Source: Prevotella amnii DSM 23384 = JCM 14753 (GTDB lineage Bacteria > Bacteroidota > Bacteroidia > Bacteroidales > Bacteroidaceae). Taken from it: a stretch of DNA of 64,000 nt. Shown here in pieces: positions 8,581 to 17,356 of this stretch. Positions within the stretch are counted from its first letter, which is position 1, and each line of letters opens with the position of its first letter. Made by a program: the position numbers and the translations under genes. Location of the stretch: contig NZ_KB905273.1 in assembly GCF_000378745.1 (NCBI RefSeq), positions 1-64,000 on the forward strand, written 5' to 3'. Under the pieces are notes generated by a model. That model was not told the DNA's origin and did not search any database. It saw only the letters and a list, made by a program, of their open reading frames with translations.

Positions 8581-8814
8581 TCCTTTCATTATATTATTTC
8601 TTATCATTGAAAAAAATATAATTAGCTATAAGTTATTACAAGTAAAAAAACTTCAGCTTACTAAAGTCTTCTTATAGGTTTTCATAAAAACAATATCATT
8701 CCATTAATAATATACCTTTTTATCTATGTATAACAATTTATACAGAAAACTACTTTTTTGTACACCTCTTGTATAATGTTTAATCTTAGCAGGCACTTAA
8801 AATAAGTTATTTTT

Positions 8815-8845
8815 TTTGTGATATGTATCAAACTACTTACCTTTG
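8815..8845 (+). promoter_or_regulatory. Promoter of dapB
   Basis: TTTG (8815-8818), 19-base spacer, TACCTTTG (8838-8845). An exact match to the Bacteroidota consensus, 23 bases before the ATG. Confidence 0.8.
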
Positions 8846-8868
8846 TATATTATTAAATAAAAGGAAAT

Positions 8869-9624
8869 ATGAAGATAGCACTTATAGGTTACGGCAAAAT
8901 GGGGCATATGATAGAACAAATTGCTCTTAATCGTGGACATGAAATAGTAAGCATCATTGATGTAAATAATATAGAAGATTTTGACTCTCCTGCTTTTGCT
9001 TCAGCTGATGTAGCAATAGAATTTACTAATCCTAAAGCTGCTTATGATAATTACCTTCGCGCTTTTGCACATAATATAAAAGTGGTAAGTGGTTCTACAG
9101 GGTGGATGAATGACCATAAAAACGATGTGGAACGTCTTTGTAAAGAAGAAGGAAAAACTCTTTTTTGGGCAAGCAATTTTTCTATAGGGGTAGCTATTTT
9201 CTCTGCTGTAAATCGCTATTTGGCTAAAATTATGAATAATTTTCCACAATATGATGTCGAAATGGAAGAGGTTCATCACATTCATAAGCTTGATGCACCA
9301 TCAGGAACAGCAATTACTTTAGCCGAGGAGATAATAGATCGTATAGATCGTAAAAACAAATGGGTAAAAGGTGTACAACACTTAGCCGATGGTACTGTTA
9401 TAGAAAGTGGTAACATAAAAGACAATGAGCTTCCCATTGCCTCTATACGTACAGATGAAGTTCCTGGTATTCATACTATCACCTACGATTCTAAAGCCGA
9501 TCAAATAACCATCACTCATGATGCTCATAACAGACAAGGTTTTGCTTTAGGGGCAGTACTTGCAGCAGAATATACTAAAAATCACGAGGGATTACTTACA
9601 ACAAGCGATTTGTTTAAGTTTTAA
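8869..9624 (+). CDS. dapB: 4-hydroxy-tetrahydrodipicolinate reductase
   Basis: Reduces 4-hydroxy-tetrahydrodipicolinate with NAD(P)H in the diaminopimelate/lysine pathway, feeding peptidoglycan. The N-terminal Rossmann motif is GYGKMG (7-12); SGSTGW follows at 74-79. The catalytic block EEVHHIHKLDAPSGTA spans 133-148, with the key K140 and the DAPSGT loop. The 251-residue length is normal. It has its own consensus promoter and starts the dapB-lepB-WbqC run. Confidence 0.95.
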   Translation: MKIALIGYGKMGHMIEQIALNRGHEIVSIIDVNNIEDFDSPAFASADVAIEFTNPKAAYDNYLRAFAHNIKVVSGSTGWMNDHKNDVERLCKEEGKTLFWASNFSIGVAIFSAVNRYLAKIMNNFPQYDVEMEEVHHIHKLDAPSGTAITLAEEIIDRIDRKNKWVKGVQHLADGTVIESGNIKDNELPIASIRTDEVPGIHTITYDSKADQITITHDAHNRQGFALGAVLAAEYTKNHEGLLTTSDLFKF

Positions 9625-9697
9625 ACATCATGTTATAGTAACATTACTTCTTAAGAGATAAGCACATATCTTTTTTATAACAAAACAAAAAAGACAA

Positions 9698-11230
9698 ATG
9701 ATAGATAAAGAAAAAGCAAAGCTCAACCCACGAAAACAGTGGATAAAGTTTATTATTGTAACTATTCTCTATTTACTTTTCCTATACTGGGTAGGCTCAT
9801 GGTGGGGATTGATAGTGTTACCTTTTATATATGACATTTATATTTCTAAAAAGATAAGATGGCAATGGTGGAAAGAAGCAGAAGGTCCTGTTCGGTTTAT
9901 AATGAGCTGGATAGATGCTCTTGTATTTGCTCTTGTTGCAGTATATTTTATTAATCTGTTCTTCTTTCAGAATTATGTTATCCCCTCTTCATCATTAGAA
10001 AAATCTCTTCTTACAGGTGATTATCTCTTTGTTTCAAAGGTTAGCTACGGTCCTCGCATACCAGAAACACCGCTTACAATGCCTCTCACACAGCATACTC
10101 TACCTATCTTTAACTGTAATAGCTACATAGAATGGCCTCATTGGGAATATAGACGCGTAAAAGGATTTGGCAAAGTAAAGATAAACGATATTGTAGTCTT
10201 TAATTACCCTGCAGGCGACACCATCATGAGTAATCCTAATTACTCTGCGCAAGATTATTACCAAACAGCCTACACCTTAGGAGAGAGCCTTATGGCACAA
10301 CAAAATCCAAATATCAATCTCGCACATATGTCCCTTTTGCAGCAACGTGCTTTTTTTACAAAAGCATATGAAAAGGGTAGAAGCTATATTGTTAACAACC
10401 CTGCTATATACGGAGTACTTGAAACACGTCCTACAGATCGCCGCGAGAACTATGTGAAACGCTGTGTTGGACTACCTGGGCAAATATTACAGATAAAGAA
10501 CAGAATAGTATATATTAATGGTAAAGCTAACAAAGAACCCGAATATGTACAATATACTTATTTCATAAAATGGAAAGGTATCACTACCACAGAACTGGCA
10601 GATGAAAATAATGCCGACTTTAGAAAGGCAAATGGCATAAGCAATGAAGATATTTCAAGTTTGGCACGTTTACATGGATATGATCTTGAAAGTGGATTAG
10701 TATTAAATAGTAATGTGTTACGCCAGTTTGATGGATATATGCCACTCACAAAACATGCTATTGCTGCGCTTAAGAAAAAAGGTTGGTTAGCAGCTATTCG
10801 TCCTGTAACAGATAAAGATATATATAATGGCCCAAACTATCCTCTTAACGCTTATACTAACTGGAGTAGAGATAACTTTGGGCCTATTTGGATACCTCAA
10901 AAAGGTAAAAGTATTAAGCTAACCTTAGCTAATCTACCTGTTTATGAGCGTTGTATTAAGGTGTATGAAAACAACAATTTAAAGGTTAAAGGCAATAAGA
11001 TATTTATTAATGGTAAGCAAACAAACAGCTATACCTTTAAAATGGATTATTATTGGATGATGGGAGACAATAGGCATAATTCTGCCGATAGCCGTTATTG
11101 GGGGTTTGTACCTGAAGATCATATAGTAGGAAAGCCTATTTTTATCTGGTGGAGTAGTGATCCTGACTATAAAGGTCTTGGCTCTATTCGTTGGAATCGC
11201 TTGTTTACTTGGGTTGATAATATTAAATAA
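9698..11230 (+). CDS. lepB: Signal peptidase I, long Bacteroidota type
   Basis: Membrane serine protease that removes signal peptides from exported proteins. Transmembrane segments lie near residues 17-49 and 70-92. The catalytic serine is likely S99 in IPSSSLEKSLLTGD, where the usual S-M is S-L. The general base is K254 in NYVKRCVGLPG, and box E is MMGDNRHNSADSRYWGFVPE near the C-terminus. At 510 residues it is much longer than E. coli LepB (324), mainly from inserts between the Ser and Lys motifs and before box E, as is common in this phylum. Confidence 0.92.
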   Translation: MIDKEKAKLNPRKQWIKFIIVTILYLLFLYWVGSWWGLIVLPFIYDIYISKKIRWQWWKEAEGPVRFIMSWIDALVFALVAVYFINLFFFQNYVIPSSSLEKSLLTGDYLFVSKVSYGPRIPETPLTMPLTQHTLPIFNCNSYIEWPHWEYRRVKGFGKVKINDIVVFNYPAGDTIMSNPNYSAQDYYQTAYTLGESLMAQQNPNINLAHMSLLQQRAFFTKAYEKGRSYIVNNPAIYGVLETRPTDRRENYVKRCVGLPGQILQIKNRIVYINGKANKEPEYVQYTYFIKWKGITTTELADENNADFRKANGISNEDISSLARLHGYDLESGLVLNSNVLRQFDGYMPLTKHAIAALKKKGWLAAIRPVTDKDIYNGPNYPLNAYTNWSRDNFGPIWIPQKGKSIKLTLANLPVYERCIKVYENNNLKVKGNKIFINGKQTNSYTFKMDYYWMMGDNRHNSADSRYWGFVPEDHIVGKPIFIWWSSDPDYKGLGSIRWNRLFTWVDNIK

Positions 11231-11263
11231 TTATCAGTATGATATATATTATACTATAATTAT

Positions 11264-11878
11264 ATGGATAAGGTCTTACTCAGTACCACTTATTTTGGAC
11301 CAATACAATGGTATCAAAAAATTTATCGATATAAAATTGTTGCTATAGAGCAATATGAATATTTTTTGAAGCAAACATATCGTAATAGATGTGTGATACC
11401 TACCACTAATGGTGAGCAATCTCTAACCATTCCTGTGGAAAAGTTTGAACATACAAAATGTTTAATACGCGATGTACGCATAAGCGATCATGGCAATTGG
11501 CAACGTATCCATTGGAATGCACTAAAATCAGCTTATGGTGAAAGCCCCTTCTTTGAATATTACGAAGATGATATATATCCTTTTTTTAAAAAGAAATGGA
11601 GCTTTCTTTTTGATTTCAATATAGAAATAACATATAAGGTATGTGAGTTGTTAGACATTTCGCCTAATATCACCTTCACTGACGAATATGTTTCCAATCC
11701 ATATAACGATACAACAGATTTGCGTGAGGCTATTCGCCCTAAACATCCACTTATAGATTATGATTTCACACCGCAGCCTTATTATCAAGTATATAAGCAA
11801 AAGTATGGTTTTAAGCCTAACATGAGCATTATAGACTTATTATTTAATGAAGGTAATGAGGCTATTTTTTATTTATAA
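11264..11878 (+). CDS. WbqC-like family protein
   Basis: A 204-residue protein that opens with the WbqC hallmark YFGPIQWYQK and contains CVIPTTNGEQSLTIPVE and NWQRIHWNALKSAYG. WbqC-family proteins occur in polysaccharide and glycan clusters, but the reaction is poorly defined. Here it follows lepB by 33 bases, as it often does in Bacteroidota, so the link may be envelope-related by location only. The hairpin at 11903-11940 closes the operon. Confidence 0.8.
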   Translation: MDKVLLSTTYFGPIQWYQKIYRYKIVAIEQYEYFLKQTYRNRCVIPTTNGEQSLTIPVEKFEHTKCLIRDVRISDHGNWQRIHWNALKSAYGESPFFEYYEDDIYPFFKKKWSFLFDFNIEITYKVCELLDISPNITFTDEYVSNPYNDTTDLREAIRPKHPLIDYDFTPQPYYQVYKQKYGFKPNMSIIDLLFNEGNEAIFYL

Positions 11879-11902
11879 CCATACCAAATAACCATATAGA
11901 AA

Positions 11903-11940
11903 CAAGACTTGTTTGATATGTAAATATTAAACAAGTCTTG
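11903..11940. terminator. Bidirectional terminator hairpin, WbqC gene/cysS
   Basis: CAAGACTTGTTT (11903-11914) and AAACAAGTCTTG (11929-11940) form a perfect 12-bp stem with a 14-base loop between convergent genes. The T-runs are poor. Confidence 0.6.
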
Positions 11941-11983
11941 CTATTATATATAACAATAAGTATTCTTTCTTTTGTTATTTGCT

Positions 11984-13471
11984 TTATTTATCTAATTTCC
12001 ATGATACTCCATCTTTTGTATCTTTTACCTGAAAACCTGCCTCTGAGAGAGCGTTACGTATCTGATCGCTTACTGCCCAATTCTTTTCTGCTTTAGCTTT
12101 TGCTCGAAGCTCTAATACCATATCTACCACTTTACCAAAAGCTTCTTCACGCGCTTCATTATTTACACTACGCTCATTGCGCAAACCAAGTATATCAAAA
12201 GCAAAAATATTCATTACTTCTGTTAGCTCTTTACTATCGCTTAATGATATCTGTGCTTTATGGTCTATCAAAAGATTTATAACATGACAAGCCTCAAACA
12301 ATAAAGAAATAACGGCTGGTGTCATCAGATCATCATTCATCGCATCATAACACTTCTTGCGTAAACTATTTACAAACATCTTTGTATTAGCGTCCGATTC
12401 GGTAGATGTTTGTATTTTTTTAAGGTCTTCGATACCATTCATGAGCTTTTCATAACCTTTTTGTGCAGCCTTTAAAGCATCGTTAGAAAAATCGACAGTA
12501 CTTCTATAATGTGCAGAAATTATAAAGAAACGAATAGTCATAGGTGAGTAAGCTTGATCTAAACTCTTATGTTTACCTGAGAAGAACTCATTAAGAGTAA
12601 TAAAGTTTCCCAACGACTTACCCATCTTCTGCCCATTAATGGTTATCATGTTATTATGCATCCAATATTTCACCATATCATCTCCTTGAGAAGCCACTGC
12701 TTGTGCTATCTCGCACTCATGATGTGGGAAAACAAGATCTATGCCTCCGCCATGTATATCAAAATGATTCCCTAAATATTTACGCCCCATAGCAGTACAT
12801 TCACAATGCCAACCAGGAAATCCTTCGCTCCATTGTGATGGCCAACGCATAATATGTTCTGGCATTGCACGTTTCCATAATGCAAAGTCCACCTGATTTC
12901 TTTTCTCACTGACACCTGCTAACTCACGTGAATTATTAATCATATCATTAAGATTACGCCCTGACAAAACACCATATTTATGCTTTTCATTAAACTTTGC
13001 TACGTCAAAATATACACTTCCATTACTTTGATAAGCATAACCATTATTTATAATCTCTTCTACTAATTGTTCTTGCTCTATGATATGACCCGTAGCGTGA
13101 GGCTCTATACTGGGAGGTAACACATTGAGTTCTTGCATAGCATCATGATAACTATTAGTATAATGCTGTGCAATCTCCATAGGTTCCAGCTGTTCGAGGC
13201 GTGCTTTTTTAGCTATTTTGTCGTCTCCTTCATCAGCGTCATGCTCTAAATGCCCCACATCGGTAATATTTCTAACATATCTCACCTTGTATCCTATGTG
13301 CTGAAGGTAGCGAAACAGTATATCAAAAGTAATTGCTGGACGTGCATGCCCTAAATGTGGATCACCATATACTGTAGGTCCGCATACATACATACCCACA
13401 TGAGGTGCTGCTATAGGTTGAAATAACTCTTTCTTACGATGAAGTGTATTATAAATAACTAAATCTTGCAT
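11984..13471 (-). CDS. cysS: Cysteinyl-tRNA synthetase
   Basis: Class I aminoacyl-tRNA synthetase that charges tRNA-Cys. The HIGH signature is HLGH (39-42) and the KMSKS signature is KMGKS (282-286). Zinc ligands match the E. coli spacing: C30, C225, H250 and E254. The 495-residue length is slightly longer than E. coli CysS (461). A TAnnTTTG element lies 28 bases upstream, so it can be transcribed apart from the RNA methyltransferase gene before it. Confidence 0.96.
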   Translation of the reverse strand: MQDLVIYNTLHRKKELFQPIAAPHVGMYVCGPTVYGDPHLGHARPAITFDILFRYLQHIGYKVRYVRNITDVGHLEHDADEGDDKIAKKARLEQLEPMEIAQHYTNSYHDAMQELNVLPPSIEPHATGHIIEQEQLVEEIINNGYAYQSNGSVYFDVAKFNEKHKYGVLSGRNLNDMINNSRELAGVSEKRNQVDFALWKRAMPEHIMRWPSQWSEGFPGWHCECTAMGRKYLGNHFDIHGGGIDLVFPHHECEIAQAVASQGDDMVKYWMHNNMITINGQKMGKSLGNFITLNEFFSGKHKSLDQAYSPMTIRFFIISAHYRSTVDFSNDALKAAQKGYEKLMNGIEDLKKIQTSTESDANTKMFVNSLRKKCYDAMNDDLMTPAVISLLFEACHVINLLIDHKAQISLSDSKELTEVMNIFAFDILGLRNERSVNNEAREEAFGKVVDMVLELRAKAKAEKNWAVSDQIRNALSEAGFQVKDTKDGVSWKLDK

Positions 13472-13498
13472 AGTGCTGTTCTATTTTATCTTTTATTG

Positions 13499-13506
13499 CA
13501 AATTTA
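13499..13506 (-). promoter_or_regulatory. Promoter -7 element for cysS
   Basis: TAAATTTG on the minus strand in the 40-base gap before cysS. The -33 box would lie within the end of the preceding gene and is not clear. Confidence 0.5.
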
Positions 13507-13511
13507 CATAA

Positions 13512-14057
13512 TTACTTCATAAAATCCAAATAAGCTTTTGCAAACTCCCATATTACTATACCTGCAGTAGTACTTACGTTAAGTGAATGTTTTGTACCAA
13601 ACTGTGGTATTTCTATACTATTATCGCTAAGATCTACTACTGTTTGCTTTACACCTTTAACCTCATTGCCCATTATTATAGCATATAAAGAGTGAGGGGT
13701 AAGTATTTTGGAAAGATCTTGTAGCTTAACAGAACCTTCTACTTGCTCTACACAGTATACATAATAGCCCTGGTCATGTAATGCGACAATAGCATCTTCG
13801 GTACGAGTAAAGTATTTCCATTCTACAGAATCTTCTCCTCCAAGTGCTGTCTTATGAATTTCAGCATTTGGAGGTGTTGCTGTAATACCACAAAGATATA
13901 CAGCCTTTATACGAAAAGCATCACCTGATCTGAATATACTTCCTACATTATATAAGGAGCGAACATCATCAAGCACTACTACAAGGGGTAATTTCTTAGC
14001 TTCTTTAAATTCTGCAAGCGATAACCGCTGCATCTCTATGGTGCGTAGTTTGCGCAT
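13512..14057 (-). CDS. SpoU/TrmH family RNA 2'-O-methyltransferase
   Basis: SPOUT-fold methyltransferase of 181 residues using S-adenosylmethionine. The three family motifs are NVGSIFRS (37-44), IMGNEVKG (about 128-135) and IPQFGTKHSLNVSTTAG (about 150-166). The target could be tRNA or rRNA; sequence alone does not decide. It starts 10 bases after sufE in a minus-strand operon. Confidence 0.88.
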   Translation of the reverse strand: MRKLRTIEMQRLSLAEFKEAKKLPLVVVLDDVRSLYNVGSIFRSGDAFRIKAVYLCGITATPPNAEIHKTALGGEDSVEWKYFTRTEDAIVALHDQGYYVYCVEQVEGSVKLQDLSKILTPHSLYAIIMGNEVKGVKQTVVDLSDNSIEIPQFGTKHSLNVSTTAGIVIWEFAKAYLDFMK

Positions 14058-14067
14058 TTTTTCTTTA

Positions 14068-14487
14068 TTATTGCTTTGTGCTAAAGGCTATGGAATATGC
14101 CTTAATTTGTTTAACCATAGATAAAAGTCCATTACTACGTGTCGGACTTAAATGTTGTCTAAGTCCTATCCTCTCTATAAAATATAAGTCGGCTTCCATG
14201 ATTTCTTTAGGAGTATGCCCACTTAGCACACGTATTAACAGAGCTATAATGCCTTTAGTTATAAGTGCGTCAGAATCGGCTGTAAAGAAAAGCTTACCAT
14301 CTTCATAATCGCATTGTAACCAAACACGACTCTGACAGCCATCAATAAGATTTTGCTCACTTTTATATTTTTCGTTCAGAGGCGACAGATCGTTACCAAG
14401 ATCTATAAGCATTTGGTATCTATCCATCCAATCATCAAACTCTTCAAATTCTTCTATCACTGCATCTTGAGCTTCATTTATAGTCAT
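14068..14487 (-). CDS. sufE: SufE family sulfur acceptor
   Basis: Accepts persulfide sulfur from a cysteine desulfurase (SufS) for iron-sulfur cluster assembly. The acceptor cysteine is C51 in NLIDGCQSRVWLQ, at the same position as in E. coli SufE, and the 139-residue length matches. SufS itself is not in the window. The gene lies 13 bases after the U32 gene, whose product is probably an iron-sulfur enzyme, though the link is only suggestive. Confidence 0.9.
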   Translation of the reverse strand: MTINEAQDAVIEEFEEFDDWMDRYQMLIDLGNDLSPLNEKYKSEQNLIDGCQSRVWLQCDYEDGKLFFTADSDALITKGIIALLIRVLSGHTPKEIMEADLYFIERIGLRQHLSPTRSNGLLSMVKQIKAYSIAFSTKQ

Positions 14488-14500
14488 ATTCTTTTAGTTT

Positions 14501-15757
14501 TTAATCGTTGATATCCACTTTATCTATTCTAAACAATTTATCATTGGGACGTACTTTGTTGGGAACAGGTATTGAAACACGTGTGCCTTGCTCGGCTTTC
14601 TCTACAGGCTGAAGATCAAAACGTATCTCTTCTGCATTTAAATACATAGCCCCCGTAGTAGGTCCCGTTATTAAAAGTTTGTCGCCTTTTGTAAAAGTGT
14701 TACTCTGAACAGACACTTCGGCAACACCTATTTTTGAAAAAAACTTTATCACCTTACCCACCTGAACCTTCTTTTCTGTAGCTTTATTACCATAATTCTT
14801 AGTCCATTCTCCTAACTTTTGTCCTTGATAATAACCGTCCCAAAAGCCACGATTAAAGACTCGCGACAAACGTTCATCGAGCTCCTTTTTCTTTTCTTCG
14901 GTATATGTACCATTAAGCGTAGCCTCAATAGCTTCCTTATAACAACTTACTACAGTATAAACATATTCAGGCCCTCTTGCGCGTCCTTCTATTTTAAACA
15001 CTCTTACCCCAGAGTCCATCATACGATCAATAAAACGAACAGTCTTTAAATCTTTCGGGCTCATTATGTACTTATTATCAATTTCCAATTTATTACCCGT
15101 TTCATTATCTGTAACAGTGTATGACCGACGACATATTTGCGTACATTCACCACGATTAGCAGAACGATTGTTATCATGTAAGCTCATATAACATTTGCCT
15201 GAAACAGCCATACAAAAAGCTCCATGACAAAACATCTCTATTCGTATAGGCTCACCTTTAGGACCTGTTATATTCTGTTCTAATATCTTTCGATGTATCT
15301 CTTTTACTTGATCCATATTCAATTCTCGTGCCAATACTGCTACGTCAGCAAACTGTGCGTAAAATTTTAATGCATCAATATTAGAAATATTAAGCTGAGT
15401 TGATAGATGTACTTCCATTCCTACCTGCCTACAATACATCATTACAGCTACATCACTGGCTATTACTGCAGTAATATTAGCATCTTTTGCTGCATCAATA
15501 ATTTCGTGCATAGTGTTAATATCTTCGCCATAAATAACTGTGTTTACTGTAAGGTAAGTTTTTATATTCTTTTCACTACAAGTAGAAGCTATTTCTTTTA
15601 AATCGGTTGTGTTAAAATGATTAGCTGAGTGAGAACGCATATTTAGCTTCCCTATACCAAAATAAATAGAATTTGCCCCTGCTTTAATAGCAGCAGCGAG
15701 CGACTCCCTCGAGCCTACAGGAGCCATTATTTCATATTCGCCAATGTTATCTACCAT
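14501..15757 (-). CDS. U32 family protein, TrhP/YegQ-like tRNA hydroxylation
   Basis: A 418-residue U32 family protein. The family signature EMFCHGAFCMAVSGKC (174-189) and the cysteines C177, C182, C189, C205 and C209 suggest an iron-sulfur cluster. Proteins of this length resemble YegQ/TrhP, which takes part in 5-hydroxyuridine formation at tRNA position 34; older annotations call them peptidases or collagenases. A C-terminal beta-barrel-like region (about 330-418) supports the RNA-related role. It leads an operon with sufE and an RNA methyltransferase, which fits RNA modification. Confidence 0.82.
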   Translation of the reverse strand: MVDNIGEYEIMAPVGSRESLAAAIKAGANSIYFGIGKLNMRSHSANHFNTTDLKEIASTCSEKNIKTYLTVNTVIYGEDINTMHEIIDAAKDANITAVIASDVAVMMYCRQVGMEVHLSTQLNISNIDALKFYAQFADVAVLARELNMDQVKEIHRKILEQNITGPKGEPIRIEMFCHGAFCMAVSGKCYMSLHDNNRSANRGECTQICRRSYTVTDNETGNKLEIDNKYIMSPKDLKTVRFIDRMMDSGVRVFKIEGRARGPEYVYTVVSCYKEAIEATLNGTYTEEKKKELDERLSRVFNRGFWDGYYQGQKLGEWTKNYGNKATEKKVQVGKVIKFFSKIGVAEVSVQSNTFTKGDKLLITGPTTGAMYLNAEEIRFDLQPVEKAEQGTRVSIPVPNKVRPNDKLFRIDKVDIND

Positions 15758-15785
15758 TATCCTATTGTTGTTATCTAATTCTCTG

Positions 15786-15818
15786 CAAAGGTACAGAAAA
15801 TGACCTTACATTAACAAT
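15786..15818 (-). promoter_or_regulatory. Promoter of the U32-sufE-methyltransferase operon
   Basis: Minus-strand TACCTTTG (15793-15786) with ATTG (15818-15815) 21 bases upstream, 28 bases before the start codon. Confidence 0.6.
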
Positions 15819-15892
15819 ATTAACACCTAAAATACTACAATTCTAATAAAGTTTACACTTAATTAATAGCAATATCAGATAAAAACCCTATA

Positions 15893-15924
15893 TTTGTCTA
15901 TTTGCAAAGTATTTACTATCTTTG
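15893..15924 (+). promoter_or_regulatory. Promoter of miaB
   Basis: TTTG (15893-15896), 20-base spacer, TATCTTTG (15917-15924), 28 bases before the ATG. Confidence 0.7.
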
Positions 15925-15952
15925 CAAGCTAAATATTAAGTAAAGGGAACTA

Positions 15953-17281
15953 ATGAAAAAACTCTATATAGAAACTTATGGCTGCCAAATGAATGTGGCA
16001 GATTCTGAGGTTGTAGCATCTGTAATGAAAATGGCAGGATATGACGTTTGTGAAAAAGAAGATGATGCAGATGCTATATTTATTAATACGTGTTCAATAC
16101 GTGAGAATGCAGAGAACAAAATATATAACCGTCTTGAGTCTTTACACGCTGAGAAACGCAAGGGTAGGGATCTTATCTTAGGAGTATTAGGATGTATGGC
16201 AGAGCGTGTGAGAGATGACCTAATAGATAATCATCATGCTAATCTTGTTTGTGGTCCGGACTCTTATCTCAACCTTCCTGATATGATAGCACAATGTGAA
16301 AATGGCAATAATGCATGCGATATAGAGCTTTCTACAACAGAAACTTACCGTAACATTATACCACAACGTATAGGAGGTAATAAGGTTTCAGGCTTTGTCA
16401 GTATTATGCGTGGTTGTAATAATTTCTGCCATTATTGTATAGTTCCCTTTACGCGAGGCAGAGAACGTTCACGCGATGTAGAAAGTATCCTTCAAGAAGT
16501 AAACGATTTGAAAGAGCGTGGTTTTAAGGAGGTAACCTTGCTTGGGCAAAATGTTAATTCGTATGGTCTGCTTCCTAATGGCAAGCGTCCAAAGAATGGC
16601 ACTTCATTTGCAGAACTATTACAAAAGGTAGCACAAAGTGTTCCAAATATGCGGGTAAGATTTACGACCTCTAACCCTGAAGATATGACAGAGGATATTC
16701 TTCATGTTGTAGCTCAAGAGGATAACCTTTGCAACCATATCCACTTTCCTGCACAAAGCGGTAGTAATACTGTTTTAAAAGATATGAATCGCAAATATAC
16801 ACGTGAAGAGTATTTAGAAAAAGTAGCTGCCATACGGTCTATTATACCTAACTGTGGGCTAACCACTGATATCTTTGTGGGATATCATAATGAGTCTATT
16901 GAGGATCACCATCAAACTCTCGATTTAGTGCGTGAAGTGGGATTCGACTCTGCTTTTATGTTTAAATACTCAGAGCGTCCCGGAACATATGCAGCTAAAC
17001 ATCTACCTGACAATGTTTCTGAGCAAGAAAAGATACGTAGACTAAACGAGCTTATCCATTTGCAAACGCAAATTTCTGCAGAACAAAACAAGAAAGACGA
17101 GGGTAAGGAGTTTGATATTTTAATAGAACGATTTGGAAAACGTAGTCATGATCAGTTAATGGGACGCAACCCACAAAACAAAGCTGTAGTTATCCCTAAA
17201 GGTAAACACCATATTGGCGACACTGTTCATGTACGCATTATAAGCTCTACGAGTGCTACATTAATAGGAGAAGAGGTTTAA
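15953..17281 (+). CDS. miaB: tRNA-2-methylthio-N6-isopentenyladenosine synthase
   Basis: Radical-SAM methylthiotransferase that adds a methylthio group to i6A37 of tRNA. N-terminal cluster cysteines are C11 (YGCQMN), C47 (NTCSIR) and C81 (GCMAER). The radical-SAM cysteines are C155, C159 and C162 (RGCNNFCHYCIVPFTRGRERSR region). A TRAM domain forms the last 60 or so residues. The 442-residue length is typical. A 12-bp inverted repeat follows the gene. Confidence 0.95.
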   Translation: MKKLYIETYGCQMNVADSEVVASVMKMAGYDVCEKEDDADAIFINTCSIRENAENKIYNRLESLHAEKRKGRDLILGVLGCMAERVRDDLIDNHHANLVCGPDSYLNLPDMIAQCENGNNACDIELSTTETYRNIIPQRIGGNKVSGFVSIMRGCNNFCHYCIVPFTRGRERSRDVESILQEVNDLKERGFKEVTLLGQNVNSYGLLPNGKRPKNGTSFAELLQKVAQSVPNMRVRFTTSNPEDMTEDILHVVAQEDNLCNHIHFPAQSGSNTVLKDMNRKYTREEYLEKVAAIRSIIPNCGLTTDIFVGYHNESIEDHHQTLDLVREVGFDSAFMFKYSERPGTYAAKHLPDNVSEQEKIRRLNELIHLQTQISAEQNKKDEGKEFDILIERFGKRSHDQLMGRNPQNKAVVIPKGKHHIGDTVHVRIISSTSATLIGEEV

Positions 17282-17287
17282 AATAAG

Positions 17288-17334
17288 TTAGAATAGAACT
17301 AAAAGATATTTATTTATTTACTGTTCTATTCTAA
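17288..17334 (+). terminator. Hairpin after miaB
   Basis: TTAGAATAGAAC (17288-17299) and GTTCTATTCTAA (17323-17334) form a perfect 12-bp stem with a 23-base AT-rich loop. There is no T-run, so it could also be an operator for the next gene. Confidence 0.45.
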
Positions 17335-17340
17335 ATATTA

Positions 17341-17348
17341 TATATTTG
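17341..17348 (+). promoter_or_regulatory. -7 element directly before the ABC exporter gene
   Basis: TATATTTG ends only 8 bases before the ATG at 17357. If used, the transcript would be almost leaderless. No good -33 box is visible. Confidence 0.35.
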
Positions 17349-17356
17349 TGGAGGTT

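Larger units (their letters stand above)
8522..8868. other. Divergent intergenic region between DUF2851 gene and dapB
   Basis: 347 AT-rich bases between divergent genes, with a promoter at each end and no gene or strong hairpin in the middle. Confidence 0.6.
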